Shown: positions 28,418 to 37,453 of the stretch, one piece after another | Layout: the number at the start of each line of letters is the position of its first letter | How positions within the stretch are numbered: the first letter of the stretch is position 1 | NCBI RefSeq assembly: GCF_900184685.1 | Contig: NZ_FXXL01000003.1 | Coordinates: forward strand, 62,001-126,000 | Direction: 5' to 3' | From: Butyricimonas sp. Marseille-P3923 | GTDB taxonomy: Bacteria > Bacteroidota > Bacteroidia > Bacteroidales > Marinifilaceae | DNA length: 64,000 nt | Made by a program: the position numbers and the translations under genes | Notes under the pieces: generated by a model | Told to the model about the DNA's origin: nothing | Databases searched by the model: none | The model's input: only the letters and a program-made list of their open reading frames with translations

Positions 28418-28753
28418 ATGAGAACGGCAATAGCAACAAAATTCGTGGCATGGGAAGTACCAAGTTTGGAGAACCTGCAAGGCAGCAAGGTGTACGGACT
28501 TCGCACCAAACTGAACAATGGTGAGAAATTGAGCCGAGAGGAAAAGGATTGGCTTACACGCAACGTGAACAGCAACACCTATTTCAAGAGCGCAGTACCC
28601 TTGCAAGGTTGGATGTTTGACTTTTCCGACATTCTCCGAACCTACATTGTAAAGCAGTATGGACATTGGGCGGAATACAAGGCTACCGACAAGACCGCAC
28701 TCCGCAGTTTCCTATACGGCAGGATAGACAGCATCGTGGAACTTAACAAATGA
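28418..28753 (+). CDS. conserved element protein of unknown function
   Basis: 111 residues, soluble, no signal peptide. The sequence has charged helices (LNNGEKLSREEKDWLTRNV) and an aromatic-rich middle (YFKSAVPLQGWMFDF). First gene of a plus-strand run of small proteins typical of the transfer end of CTnDOT-like elements. No function recognised. Confidence 0.65.
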   Translation: MRTAIATKFVAWEVPSLENLQGSKVYGLRTKLNNGEKLSREEKDWLTRNVNSNTYFKSAVPLQGWMFDFSDILRTYIVKQYGHWAEYKATDKTALRSFLYGRIDSIVELNK

Positions 28754-28760
28754 TACGGCT

Positions 28761-28976
28761 ATGACAGCAACGGTAAATTTCAGACAAATGGCGCAATACA
28801 TAGGGCTTGCGATATGCACCCTAATCATGCGCACCGCCTTTTGGGTGTCCGGCATCCTTTGGTACATCGTCAGAGAGATAATAAACGGAGTGTTCCGAGT
28901 GGCAATAGGGGTAATCGTGGCTATTCTTTCCGTTATCCTGTTCTTCGGCTTCATTCTTTGGTTATTCACCCTTTAA
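28761..28976 (+). CDS. small membrane protein
   Basis: 71 residues with two hydrophobic segments (about 10-36 and 43-70, ending LFFGFILWLFTL). It starts 8 bases after the previous stop. Unknown function; a small inner-membrane protein of the element. Confidence 0.6.
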   Translation: MTATVNFRQMAQYIGLAICTLIMRTAFWVSGILWYIVREIINGVFRVAIGVIVAILSVILFFGFILWLFTL

Positions 28977-28987
28977 TCCCTACCGAC

Positions 28988-29209
28988 ATGGCAAAGAGAA
29001 GAAGCAAGACAGTGGAGCAACAATGCAGATACTACGAGGTGGGCAACATCTTCGAGTACATGGTGGAAACATACCTCAACGGCAATATGTCCGTGTTCCG
29101 TGGACTCTACCACGAACTGAACAAGGACGCACGGAAGGACTTTATAGACTTCCTATTGAGCGAGGTTGAGCCGATTTATTGGAGGGAGATTTTGAAACAT
29201 ACTATTTGA
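28988..29209 (+). CDS. small conserved element protein
   Basis: 73 residues from the ATG at 28988 (MAKRRSKTVEQQ). The frame is open further upstream, but that part overlaps the membrane-protein gene and is arginine/histidine-rich junk. Acidic helical C-terminus (DFLLSEVEPIYWREIL). No function recognised. Confidence 0.6.
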   Translation: MAKRRSKTVEQQCRYYEVGNIFEYMVETYLNGNMSVFRGLYHELNKDARKDFIDFLLSEVEPIYWREILKHTI

Positions 29210-29232
29210 CAACTCATAAAAACGACAGCGAT

Positions 29233-29652
29233 ATGAAAGGAACAGACCATTTCAAGAGAACGATACAGATGTATTTGGAACAACGTGCGGAGGAAGACAC
29301 GCTCTTTGCGAAGAACTACCGCAATCCAGCCAAGAACATTGACGATTGCGTAACCTACATTCTGAACTATGTGCAGAAAAGCGGTTGTAACGGCTTCACG
29401 GACGGAGAGATATACGGACAAGCAGTACACTACTATGACGAGAACGAGATTGAGGTGGGCAAGCCTATCCAATGCCAAGTGGCGGTGAACCACATTGTGG
29501 AACTCACGGCAGAGGAAAAAGCAGAAGCACGTCAGCAGGCAGTCCGCAGATACCAAGACGAGGAACTCCGCAAGTTGCAGAACCGCACCAAGCCGACAAA
29601 GGCGAAAACAGAAACCCAAGTTCAACCCTCATTATTTGATTTTGGCTTATGA
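29233..29652 (+). CDS. PcfK-like protein
   Basis: 139 residues from the ATG at 29233 (MKGTDHFKRTIQMYLE). The FKRTIQMYLEQRAEED opening, IDDCVTYILNYVQKSG and the closing SLFDFGL motif match the PcfK-like family found beside PcfJ on conjugative elements. The closing DLFD-like hydrophobic motif resembles a sliding-clamp-binding tail, which is inference. The stop overlaps the next start (ATGA), so the pair is translationally coupled. Confidence 0.78.
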   Translation: MKGTDHFKRTIQMYLEQRAEEDTLFAKNYRNPAKNIDDCVTYILNYVQKSGCNGFTDGEIYGQAVHYYDENEIEVGKPIQCQVAVNHIVELTAEEKAEARQQAVRRYQDEELRKLQNRTKPTKAKTETQVQPSLFDFGL

Positions 29653-30914
29653 AACCGAGAAACAAATTTGAAAAAGCAGTTCTTGCCCAAAGCAAGAAAC
29701 TACGCCCGATAACCCCGATACAGATAAATTGGGCATTCCGTAATTGCGTGGAGCATTATGCACACCGCTTGCCGAAAGGTCGTACCACTTGTATGGATTG
29801 CGGTCATAGTTGGGTAATGACGGAGCAGACCGAGCATTGTACGTGTCCCGAATGTGGAGCAAGTTTGAAAGTCTGCCTCACCTATCAGCGCAAGGTAAGA
29901 CAAAAGCAGTATTTCACAACCCTTACCACAAGCGGAGAATACCAAGTGCTACGAATGTTCTTGCTTGTCGTGGGTATGGAGAAAGGGGTTAATGCCAAGT
30001 CCTATGCCCTTGAAATCGGGCAGTATTGGTGGAATGAACAAGGGCGTAAGGCTGTTGTTGCCATTCCACGCACATTGGGATGCTACATCGACACGTTCTC
30101 ATTCGCTTCTCCTTTTGCTATCCGCAATGACAATGAAGCGTACCGCCATATCTCATATTCCCCGATATATCCAAGATATAAGGTGTTGCCGACGCTCCGC
30201 AGAAACGGCTTTAACGGCAATTTCCACGACATTGTACCCACCAAACTAATACCGGCATTATTGTCGGACAGCCGTGCGGAAACGCTGTTGAAGGCAGGGC
30301 AATATCCCATGTTGCGCTACTATCTGTACCACTCTTTCAATATTGGAGAGTATTGGGCTTCAATCAAGATATGTATCCGCAACGGCTATACTATTGAGGA
30401 CGGCTCAATGTGGCGTGACACCATAGACCTCCTGCGTCATTTCGGCAAGGACACAAACAGCCCGAAATACGTTTGCCCTGCCGACCTCAAAGTTGAACAC
30501 GACAAGTTGGTGGCAAAGCGCAACCTGCAAAGGAAACATGAGCGGACTGAACAGCAACGCAGGAAAGCGATTGAGGACGAGAAACAATATCTGAAAGCTA
30601 AGGGCATATTCTTCGGACTTGCCTTTACCGACAGCCTTATTTGCGTCAAAGTCATAGAGAGCGTGGAAGAAATGGCAGAGGAAGGAAGGACGATGCACCA
30701 TTGTGTGGGCGGTTACCACAAACGAAAAGACTCCCTTATCCTATCCGCCACCATTGACGGAAAACGAATTGAAACGATAGAGGTGTCACTAAAAACTTTT
30801 GAGGTGGTGCAGTGTCGTGGCGTATGCAACGAGAACTCCGAATACCACGACCGCATCATCGCCCTTGTGAACAAGAACGCCAACCTTATCCGCCAGCGGA
30901 TGAAAGCGGCATAA
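29649..30914 (+). CDS. PcfJ-like protein
   Basis: 421 residues. Residues about 45-75 hold a zinc-ribbon pattern (CMDCGHS, CTCPECG). The C-terminal third has the PcfJ domain with the MHHCVGGYHKRKDSL motif and IETIEVSLKTFEVVQCRG. PcfJ proteins are encoded on many conjugative plasmids and ICEs; their biochemical role is not established. Coupled to the PcfK-like gene. Confidence 0.82.
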   Translation: MKPRNKFEKAVLAQSKKLRPITPIQINWAFRNCVEHYAHRLPKGRTTCMDCGHSWVMTEQTEHCTCPECGASLKVCLTYQRKVRQKQYFTTLTTSGEYQVLRMFLLVVGMEKGVNAKSYALEIGQYWWNEQGRKAVVAIPRTLGCYIDTFSFASPFAIRNDNEAYRHISYSPIYPRYKVLPTLRRNGFNGNFHDIVPTKLIPALLSDSRAETLLKAGQYPMLRYYLYHSFNIGEYWASIKICIRNGYTIEDGSMWRDTIDLLRHFGKDTNSPKYVCPADLKVEHDKLVAKRNLQRKHERTEQQRRKAIEDEKQYLKAKGIFFGLAFTDSLICVKVIESVEEMAEEGRTMHHCVGGYHKRKDSLILSATIDGKRIETIEVSLKTFEVVQCRGVCNENSEYHDRIIALVNKNANLIRQRMKAA

Positions 30915-30938
30915 TATCGACATCTAACAACTAACATT

Positions 30939-31196
30939 ATGGAAGTAAGATTTGAAAGCATGGTTTTCCTATGGGATGATAAAATCCCCACGATGTTCCT
31001 TGAATTTATGAACCTCCTCACTCTTTGTCAGAGTGAGGAGCAATTAAGGGCGAGCGTCAAGGACTTTGCCGAGAAACACGAACTTGACAAGTTCTTCCTT
31101 TACGGCTTCGGCTCTCATCATTTCTACCTGCACCAACGCTACACGAGCGACCCCGAAATGGTGATGCAACACAGAGTGCTGTCTGTACATTTCTAA
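30939..31196 (+). CDS. hypothetical element protein
   Basis: 85 residues, acidic, helical N-terminus (FMNLLTLCQSEEQLRASVKDF) and a histidine-rich stretch (GSHHFYLHQRY). No recognisable domain. Same strand and spacing as the rest of the small-gene run. Confidence 0.55.
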   Translation: MEVRFESMVFLWDDKIPTMFLEFMNLLTLCQSEEQLRASVKDFAEKHELDKFFLYGFGSHHFYLHQRYTSDPEMVMQHRVLSVHF

Positions 31197-31227
31197 TCAT
31201 CTAAATAACAACGACTATGGCAACAAA

Positions 31228-31446
31228 ATGACAATTAACGGAGTAAGCACCTGCCAATCGGCAGGAACGGAGAACTACGAGAAATTCCAAACGGGTATCG
31301 ACAGACGCAAACGCACCCTTGTGCAATACGACTACCGCCACACGGACGGGGAACTTTTCTCTTGTGTCAAACCCACATTAGACGAATGTCGAGCCGCACG
31401 GGACAAGTGGCTAACGGCAAAGGAAAGGAAGGAGGAGAAGCGATGA
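31228..31446 (+). CDS. DUF3873 family protein
   Basis: 72 residues: MTINGVSTCQSAGTENYEKF and VQYDYRHTDGELFSCVKPT match the short DUF3873 family of Bacteroides mobile elements. Function unknown. The stop overlaps the following start (ATGA). Confidence 0.72.
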   Translation: MTINGVSTCQSAGTENYEKFQTGIDRRKRTLVQYDYRHTDGELFSCVKPTLDECRAARDKWLTAKERKEEKR

Positions 31447-31691
31447 ACGAAGCAGGCTACCAAACGCTGATAGTCAAATTCAGCGAACCCATTACGGCAT
31501 TGGACGGCATCTTTGACGATGCCGAAGCGTGGGGAGTTGATACCCTAAAGGGGTGGATAGACAGCTATGAAAGCAGCCGTTTCACTGCCATTGACAGCCA
31601 TACGGCAGTCATCACGAGCGAGTATAGCATGGAATGTCTGAAAGAGTGGCTGGAAAAATGCACACCCATAACCGAGAAAACAGAATTTTGA
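31443..31691 (+). CDS. hypothetical element protein coupled to DUF3873 gene
   Basis: 82 residues from the ATG at 31443, inside the DUF3873 stop. A longer frame upstream would sit inside that gene and is rejected. Acidic, alternating beta and helix pattern (YQTLIVKFSEPITAL). No known family recognised. Confidence 0.58.
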   Translation: MNEAGYQTLIVKFSEPITALDGIFDDAEAWGVDTLKGWIDSYESSRFTAIDSHTAVITSEYSMECLKEWLEKCTPITEKTEF

Positions 31692-31744
31692 ACATTGGGG
31701 CGGTGTCCGCACCGCCCGAACCATAAACCTAAAAGACAACGGAT

Positions 31745-32053
31745 ATGATAGCAAAGACAATTTTAGAGCAGATTGGCGGCAGACGCTTTGCCGCCATGAC
31801 GGGAAGCAAAGACTTCACAGACATGGGCAACGGCTTGCGCATGAGCCTTGCGAGGAACAAGACCAGTGCCAACCGCCTTGACATCATCTATGACGGAGGG
31901 GCAGACCTATACAATATGCGTTTCTACCGCAAGACGTTCAGCAAAAAGACATTCGAGAGCAGGACGAAGGACATTGAAACGCACGAGGGGATATATTGCG
32001 ATATGCTGGAGGAAATGTTCACGATGGTAACGGGACTTTACACCCGCTTTTGA
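31745..32053 (+). CDS. hypothetical element protein
   Basis: 102 residues, basic (KTFSKKTFESRTKDIETHEG), predicted mixed alpha/beta. Proteins with this IGGRRFAAMTGSKDF opening are common in Bacteroides conjugative transposons and plasmids. No function assigned. Confidence 0.6.
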   Translation: MIAKTILEQIGGRRFAAMTGSKDFTDMGNGLRMSLARNKTSANRLDIIYDGGADLYNMRFYRKTFSKKTFESRTKDIETHEGIYCDMLEEMFTMVTGLYTRF

Positions 32054-32169
32054 GGGGTGGGCGGCAAAAGCCGCCTACTTTCTTTCATGAGCATGATGGC
32101 GGATAAGAAAGTAGGCAAAGAAACCTTTGTACCAATCTACGATAGTATTCACAAAAACAAGTTTTAATC

Positions 32170-32391
32170 ATGGAAACAATCAGACAGAACGGAAAAACCA
32201 TCTTGTACAGCAACGACGGCATAAGCATAAAGATGGTTTTCAAGAACCTTACGGGCAGGAATTTTCAAGGTCAGGAATATACAGACTATATCCGGCATAT
32301 CGCAATCGGCAGCATGGGATTTTCACCCGGTATCATAGAGCATTGCAGGGACGGTGAGGTTGCAGGCAAAGGGACAATCCCGAATGTATGA
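32170..32391 (+). CDS. small hypothetical element protein
   Basis: 73 residues, last gene of the plus-strand run, 116 bases after the previous stop. No recognised domain. A perfect hairpin follows its stop. Confidence 0.5.
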   Translation: METIRQNGKTILYSNDGISIKMVFKNLTGRNFQGQEYTDYIRHIAIGSMGFSPGIIEHCRDGEVAGKGTIPNV

Positions 32392-32397
32392 AAACTG

Positions 32398-32432
32398 AAA
32401 CTCCGATGAAGTTGGCGGCTTCATCGGAGTTT
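32398..32432. terminator. bidirectional terminator between converging operons
   Basis: Perfect 14-base-pair stem (32398-32411 with 32419-32432, AAACTCCGATGAAG and complement). It sits between the plus-strand small genes and the end of the minus-strand tra operon, with T-rich bases on both outer sides. Confidence 0.8.
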
Positions 32433-32453
32433 CTTTCGTCAGACACTTATTCT

Positions 32454-32981
32454 TTATGGTACATACAGCAGCGCAAACTCAGCCTTCCTTCGTTTGAGCA
32501 GCATGGCGTGGCGTTTCCCCTTATAGTTACAGAAAGCGATATACTCCCGGTAGATGTTCCTGTCACCCGCCTCCAGCTTTCGGATTAGCGTGCTTTTGGG
32601 TATCTTCCCACTCCCCAAAAGACGGTACGGACCGACATTGTAGGCGAGCGTGGCAAGCAGAAGCGAATCCTTCCCGAACTGCTGGAACATCGCGCAGAAC
32701 TTCCGCAGGTCTTTTCGCAGAAGCGCGTCCGCCTGCCGCTTCGTCATGGTGCGTGCCGAATACCTTTCCCCCGGCTGCAACCGATGTCCATATCCTACAT
32801 ACGGGTGATGTTTTTCCGAATGCCAGCCCTCAAAATACTTCGTGCATCGCACCGCCCTCTCAAATGGTGGCAGCCGGTAGATAGCCGCCTGCCCGTCCGT
32901 TCCCTCATGGCGTCTGTTCCGTGCGGACACGGAACAGACCGCCAGAAGCGAACAGAGGATAGCCATGAATACACGCATCAT
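32454..32981 (-). CDS. lysozyme (GH24-like) at the end of the tra operon
   Basis: 175 residues with an N-terminal signal peptide (MAILCSLLAVCSVSARN). The KYFEGWHSEKHHPYVGYGH segment has the glutamate and YGH spacing of phage-type lysozymes, followed by LATLAYNVG. It probably opens the peptidoglycan for the transfer channel, as in many conjugation operons. Its start overlaps the traQ stop by four bases. Confidence 0.8.
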   Translation of the reverse strand: MMRVFMAILCSLLAVCSVSARNRRHEGTDGQAAIYRLPPFERAVRCTKYFEGWHSEKHHPYVGYGHRLQPGERYSARTMTKRQADALLRKDLRKFCAMFQQFGKDSLLLATLAYNVGPYRLLGSGKIPKSTLIRKLEAGDRNIYREYIAFCNYKGKRHAMLLKRRKAEFALLYVP

Positions 32982-33484
32982 CGTGTAAAGGGCTTGAAGT
33001 TCCCGATGGGGACAACAGTGATAACCCCGTCATCCTTCACGTTTCGGTTGTTGAAGTCAAATTCCAACTCATAGGAGTTGCCGAAATTGTCCTCCACTAC
33101 CACGATGAAGTTGTGCGCCTCGTCACCTTGCGCCGTGTAGTACAGCCGGAACTTCTCGTTTTCGAGCAGGTAGCGGTCATTGGGCAGGAAAGTGATGCCG
33201 TTGTCCATTTTCAGTGTGCCCTCACCCTCGAACTGGAAATACCGGATGGTATAGAGGGTATTGGCGAAATCGCCCGTTTTCTTCAGCTCACAGCGGATTT
33301 CCACCGTCTGCCCCTTTGTGACCTTGTTCGGCACGGGCATGGTTTCCACCGTGAAGGGATAGGATTGCTGGATGTCCATATCGTCGTCGCACGATACGAA
33401 TGTGAATGACACTGCGGCGAACAGGCAGAGTGCCAACGCCTTGAAGATTGATGTTCTCTTGTTCTTGTTGTTCAGTATGTTCAT
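32978..33484 (-). CDS. traQ: conjugative transposon protein TraQ (DUF3872)
   Basis: 168 residues with a lipoprotein-type signal (FAAVSFTFVSCDDDMD). The body is beta-rich (TVETMPVPNKVTKGQTVEIRC). Matches DUF3872/TraQ in family, size and position after traP. Envelope component of the mating apparatus; precise role unknown. Coupled to the lysozyme gene. Confidence 0.85.
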   Translation of the reverse strand: MNILNNKNKRTSIFKALALCLFAAVSFTFVSCDDDMDIQQSYPFTVETMPVPNKVTKGQTVEIRCELKKTGDFANTLYTIRYFQFEGEGTLKMDNGITFLPNDRYLLENEKFRLYYTAQGDEAHNFIVVVEDNFGNSYELEFDFNNRNVKDDGVITVVPIGNFKPFTR

Positions 33485-34383
33485 TATTCTTTGATTTTTA
33501 GATTGTTGTTCTTTTGTTGTTTTCTTGATACTTGTTGCAGGTACTCGTTCAAGTCCTTGCAGCCTTGATAGATGCCGGAACGGTCTGTCACCTTTCCTCC
33601 GTAGCGTGTCCGCAGGGCTTCCATTGCCCTGCGTCCGGCTTCGTCTCGGTCGAGGTAACAGTCGATGCGCTCGTACCCGTCCAGATGTTTCAAAGCCTTT
33701 TCCACGTTGGCGACGGAGTTCAGCACAAGGCAGTCACCCGTTGCCAAACCGAGCGTGACGGCGGACAGGAAGTCCATAAAGCCCTCGAACACGCTGCACA
33801 CGTCCGCCGGGATGTCCCCCGCCTTGACCAGCGACACGTCCTTTGGTGGTACGCAACCCTTGAAACGGCGGCTTCGGGTTTCATAGCCGCCCGACACGTT
33901 CGGAAAGCCGACGGCAAAGTACCGCTTACCACGCACGCCGTAGTTCAGGCGGCAGCAGTGGCGGGATGCAACGGCATAAGGGATGCCTCTTTCCTTCAAA
34001 TACTCCGTCAGCGGAGAGCGGAGCAGCGGGACGGCTTCCACTCCCTCAAAGGCAGGTTCGGACGGTTCCGGCAGGTACAACGGCTTTTCTGCTGCGGCAA
34101 GCGGCATACGGGCGGTTTCCGCTATGAATCTCGCCTGCGCCATGAAATCCCCGCTTCGGGTAAACTCCCCGACAAGCGTGAAGATGTCGCCGCCCTTGCC
34201 CAAGCCGAAGTCGTACCAGAGCTGTTTCGCCACGTTCACACGGAAGGAGGGCGTGCGTTCACTGCGGTATGGCGCACGATACCACAGCTCGTTTCCGCTC
34301 CTTCGGACAGGCTCATGTCCCAGCCGTGCGAGAAAGTCCGCAATGGGTATCTGCCTCATATTCTCAATGTCCGTCCGTTCCAT
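33484..34383 (-). CDS. traP: TraP, DNA-primase-like protein
   Basis: 299 residues from the ATG at 34383 (MERTDIENMRQIPI); upstream codons overlap traO. The N-terminal region aligns with the CHC2 zinc finger of primases (YRAPYRSERTPSFRV, DFGLGKGGDIF), but the four usual zinc ligands are absent. A Toprim-type domain follows (VFEGFMDFLSA, YLDRDEAGRRA). Probably primes or processes the transferred strand in the recipient. Its stop abuts the traQ start. Confidence 0.85.
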   Translation of the reverse strand: MERTDIENMRQIPIADFLARLGHEPVRRSGNELWYRAPYRSERTPSFRVNVAKQLWYDFGLGKGGDIFTLVGEFTRSGDFMAQARFIAETARMPLAAAEKPLYLPEPSEPAFEGVEAVPLLRSPLTEYLKERGIPYAVASRHCCRLNYGVRGKRYFAVGFPNVSGGYETRSRRFKGCVPPKDVSLVKAGDIPADVCSVFEGFMDFLSAVTLGLATGDCLVLNSVANVEKALKHLDGYERIDCYLDRDEAGRRAMEALRTRYGGKVTDRSGIYQGCKDLNEYLQQVSRKQQKNNNLKIKE

Positions 34384-34391
34384 GCGACGTG

Positions 34392-34967
34392 TCAGTTGAT
34401 GATTATCTTGACGCCCGCCCCGAACTGCGTATGGAACTTCCGTGTGTCGCCACCCCACAGCAGGCGCTCCCGGAGGTTGGCGAGCAGGGCGATACGGTCA
34501 GCCACGTAAAACTCCACATCGAGCGTCAGCGCACCGCCGTAGATGAAGGCGTCCCGGTCATGGAGCGTGGAGCCGTCATGCAGCACTTTCTCGCCCCAAT
34601 TCACCGACTCATATCCGGCGAGAGCCGAAGCCCCCGCATAGACGAACACTATTTTACGGGCGTCGGAGAGTATCTTGAAATAATAACCGCCCTCCGCCGT
34701 GAACTGCGCCACAGGTATGGCGGTATCCTTGTACGGGTTGTTCTTCAAGAGGTATTCGCCACCGAACACCCACTTGTTACCGTTCTTCGTGTAGGTGGAG
34801 AGAGCCGCCCCGAAACTGTAACCGCCATTGTTGCCACTTAAACGCATACCGTCCACAAGGTTAGCTCTCAATTCGATGCCCTGCATCTTCGGCAGGCATC
34901 GCTGGGCGTGCGCCTGCCCCGTGAACAGGGCAAGCGACACGATGATTATTGCGATGTACTTTCTCAT
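34392..34967 (-). CDS. traO: conjugative transposon protein TraO
   Basis: 191 residues, signal peptide ending GQAHAQ, then alternating beta strands with aromatic ends (FGAALSTYTKNGNKWVFGGEY; FHTQFGAGVKI), fitting a small outer-membrane barrel. Position between traN and traP identifies it as TraO. Start is 2 bases from the traN stop. Confidence 0.88.
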   Translation of the reverse strand: MRKYIAIIIVSLALFTGQAHAQRCLPKMQGIELRANLVDGMRLSGNNGGYSFGAALSTYTKNGNKWVFGGEYLLKNNPYKDTAIPVAQFTAEGGYYFKILSDARKIVFVYAGASALAGYESVNWGEKVLHDGSTLHDRDAFIYGGALTLDVEFYVADRIALLANLRERLLWGGDTRKFHTQFGAGVKIIIN

Positions 34968-34969
34968 GG

Positions 34970-36028
34970 TCAGCGCACTTGAAGTTCGTTGATGGTATTG
35001 GCACGTACCAAGTCCTCGTTTTCAATCACGAAAGACTGGTGACGCCCCCCGTTCTTCTCGTTGAGTTCCACCACGAGGCATTTGTCGTCGGGAATGGTGA
35101 ACTTCGCCATCGTGAATACCGTGCGCTCGCTCTTCTTGCCCGGCACGAGTGTGGCGTAATTCTGCGCACGGAGCGGCAGGATAATCTGCTCCTGCACGGC
35201 GGTACGCTTCGCCACCTTCTTGTCCACGATTTTCCATGTGATGTAGTCCACATCGAAAGGCACGTTGCTCTGGTTCTTTATCTCCGTGTGGAAATAGAGT
35301 AACCCATTATGCGTGTAGATACCTTTCAGCAGGTACTGGATGCCGAATCGCTTGCAGCCGATGTGCTTCACCTCACGCTTGTTCTGCTTGTGGATGGACT
35401 TCATGATAAGGCGCACCAGCATCGGGCTTTCGCTGCCCAGTTCCTTCAGGTAGATTTCCTGCGCGTTGTTCGGGCGGTTCACCTTCTCGCCGTCATGGAT
35501 GAAGTCGCACATCTCCACGTTGAGAAGCAGCGGTTCGGAGGCGTACTTCACGTTAAAAGTATAGAAACTCCCGTCCTCCGTGATTACCGACATATTGGTT
35601 TCGTTCGGGAAGTTACGCACGGTAGCTTTCACGCGGATGACGTTCTCCGCTCCGTCGGCTTTACCCGCAATCAGGTCGGGCGAGCCTAAATCGACGTAGC
35701 GCACCTCCGAGGGGAAAATGACGTGGACGGTCTTGTCGTAGGTCACTTCCAATCCGTGCGGGGGAACCATGCGGTCGAAGGTCAGCTTCTTTGTCAGCCC
35801 GTGATACAGATCGCCGTCCGCCTCCTTCTGCGGATAGACCTCCTTTGTCAAGGTCGGTTGTTGGCTTTGCCTTCCTCCTCCTTGCGAGGCATAGTCAAGC
35901 GAGCTTGTCTCTGCTCTCGCTTCGTTCGTCGGTTCACTTCCGTTGTTCTCTCCAACGGTTACGTTCTCCTGCGCGTTGGCAGTTATGATGCCCATAGCGA
36001 GGGCAAACATGATGATTACTTTTTTCAT
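34970..36028 (-). CDS. traN: conjugative transposon protein TraN (DUF4138)
   Basis: 352 residues with a signal peptide (MKKVIIMFALAMGIITANAQ), an unstructured segment, then a beta-rich domain (VTYDKTVHVIFPSEVRYVDL). DUF4138/TraN proteins fill the VirB9-like place in Bacteroidetes type B mating systems, forming the outer part of the channel with TraM and TraO. Confidence 0.9.
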   Translation of the reverse strand: MKKVIIMFALAMGIITANAQENVTVGENNGSEPTNEARAETSSLDYASQGGGRQSQQPTLTKEVYPQKEADGDLYHGLTKKLTFDRMVPPHGLEVTYDKTVHVIFPSEVRYVDLGSPDLIAGKADGAENVIRVKATVRNFPNETNMSVITEDGSFYTFNVKYASEPLLLNVEMCDFIHDGEKVNRPNNAQEIYLKELGSESPMLVRLIMKSIHKQNKREVKHIGCKRFGIQYLLKGIYTHNGLLYFHTEIKNQSNVPFDVDYITWKIVDKKVAKRTAVQEQIILPLRAQNYATLVPGKKSERTVFTMAKFTIPDDKCLVVELNEKNGGRHQSFVIENEDLVRANTINELQVR

Positions 36029-36097
36029 TCTACTTTGGATTTTAGTGGTAAATAAAAATTTGGTTGTTGTTTTTTTAGTCGTTGATTGTTATTGTTT

Positions 36098-37453
36098 TCA
36101 ATCTCTGTCCTGATATAGCATGACCTTGTATCCGGATTTCAGATGCACCTTGACGGTACGCATCTTCTTGGCGATATACTGGCTCGTGCCTTGTATCAGC
36201 CCCTTGCCCAAGTCGGAGGCGAGCTGCGCCCCTGCGTTGGTGGAGATATTAATGCTGCTGCCCAGCGAGCCGCCCATGTTGGCGGCAACCTCCCTGACGG
36301 CGTTCATCTCCATCGAGTTTGGAATGAAGATGCCGGGCTGTCCGTCCGTGTCATACACCGCCAGTTCTACCGGGATAATCGTACCTGCGTACTCCAGCGA
36401 AGTAATTTCAATATCGAGTCGTTCGCCCTGAATCTTTGCCGTGCCTACCACCACTGCATTGCGGGGTATGATTTTGTCCGCCACTGCCATCGGCTCCAGC
36501 AGCCGTAATCTTACCGCCTGCCCGTCAGTCACACTCTGCGCCCCATAGACACACGCCGATATGGTGTTCCTGTCCGATACAGTCGTGACACCCACCGCCG
36601 TATTGAAACTGCGGTTGCGCTCCTGCGAGAAGGAGGCGACAAACTCAGCGTTGCTCATCGGCTGTGAGAGCGAAGATACCACCTGATGCGTTACCTGCCT
36701 GACAGGTGCAGCCGTGTTCTTTCCGGCTTTCTGCACGGGGTAAGGCTCTGCCGCCTGTCCGACAGGTGGCTGTGTGCCGTTCTGCCCGCCCATGTACTTC
36801 GCCGCCAGTTCATAGGACTTCTCCATGAGTGCCACTTGGTCATCCATAGCGGATGCCTTGCCTTTCTCGGTTTCCAGTTCCGATTCCAGCGAGGCGATAC
36901 GCTCTAACAGTTCGTCCATTTCCGCGTTGTCGTTCTTCGGCTGCTCATAGAAGTTGCCGAGCGTGGTATTGAGGTCGCGGTAGGCAGCTGCGGAGGATTG
37001 GATGGTTTTCGGAGCGGATGATTTTGCTGTTGCATCTTCCGCATTTCCGGGATTAGCAAGGTCGAAGTCCCTGCCGCCGTCCGTTTCCGCCACCTCGCGG
37101 TCGAACATATCGCCCAGTTCCTGCATGGCGCGGCTGCGGTTCTCCTGCCGTTCCTCCATTGCTCCCTGTTCGTAGGCTTTCGCCTTGTCGCCGATGATCT
37201 GGCGGTTCGCCTTGTCAGCGTCGGGCATTTCGATGTTGTAACCACCCGTTCCCGGTTGCTGCTCCTTGTCGGAAGACGGGGCGAATATCAGCCACATAGC
37301 ACCGATGAATACCAGCACTATAGCGGGCAGCACTATCATTTTCTGACGTTTCAGCCTTTGGGCTTCGGTCAGCGGCTTGCGCTCCTTCTTCGGTTTCCCG
37401 TTGTCGGGAGCCGCCTTGTTCTCGTTTTTAGGTTCATTCTTCGTCTGTTCCAT
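36098..37453 (-). CDS. traM: conjugative transposon protein TraM (VirB10-like)
   Basis: 451 residues: basic cytoplasmic tail, one helix (about 40-59, PAIVLVFIGAMWLIF), a periplasmic region with a coiled coil (about 180-215, LLERIASLESELETEKG), then a C-terminal domain with AVRLRLLEPMAV and IPRNAVVVGTAKIQGERL. This is the TraM/VirB10 layout bridging both membranes. Its start lies 20 bases inside the traL end. Confidence 0.9.
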   Translation of the reverse strand: MEQTKNEPKNENKAAPDNGKPKKERKPLTEAQRLKRQKMIVLPAIVLVFIGAMWLIFAPSSDKEQQPGTGGYNIEMPDADKANRQIIGDKAKAYEQGAMEERQENRSRAMQELGDMFDREVAETDGGRDFDLANPGNAEDATAKSSAPKTIQSSAAAYRDLNTTLGNFYEQPKNDNAEMDELLERIASLESELETEKGKASAMDDQVALMEKSYELAAKYMGGQNGTQPPVGQAAEPYPVQKAGKNTAAPVRQVTHQVVSSLSQPMSNAEFVASFSQERNRSFNTAVGVTTVSDRNTISACVYGAQSVTDGQAVRLRLLEPMAVADKIIPRNAVVVGTAKIQGERLDIEITSLEYAGTIIPVELAVYDTDGQPGIFIPNSMEMNAVREVAANMGGSLGSSINISTNAGAQLASDLGKGLIQGTSQYIAKKMRTVKVHLKSGYKVMLYQDRD

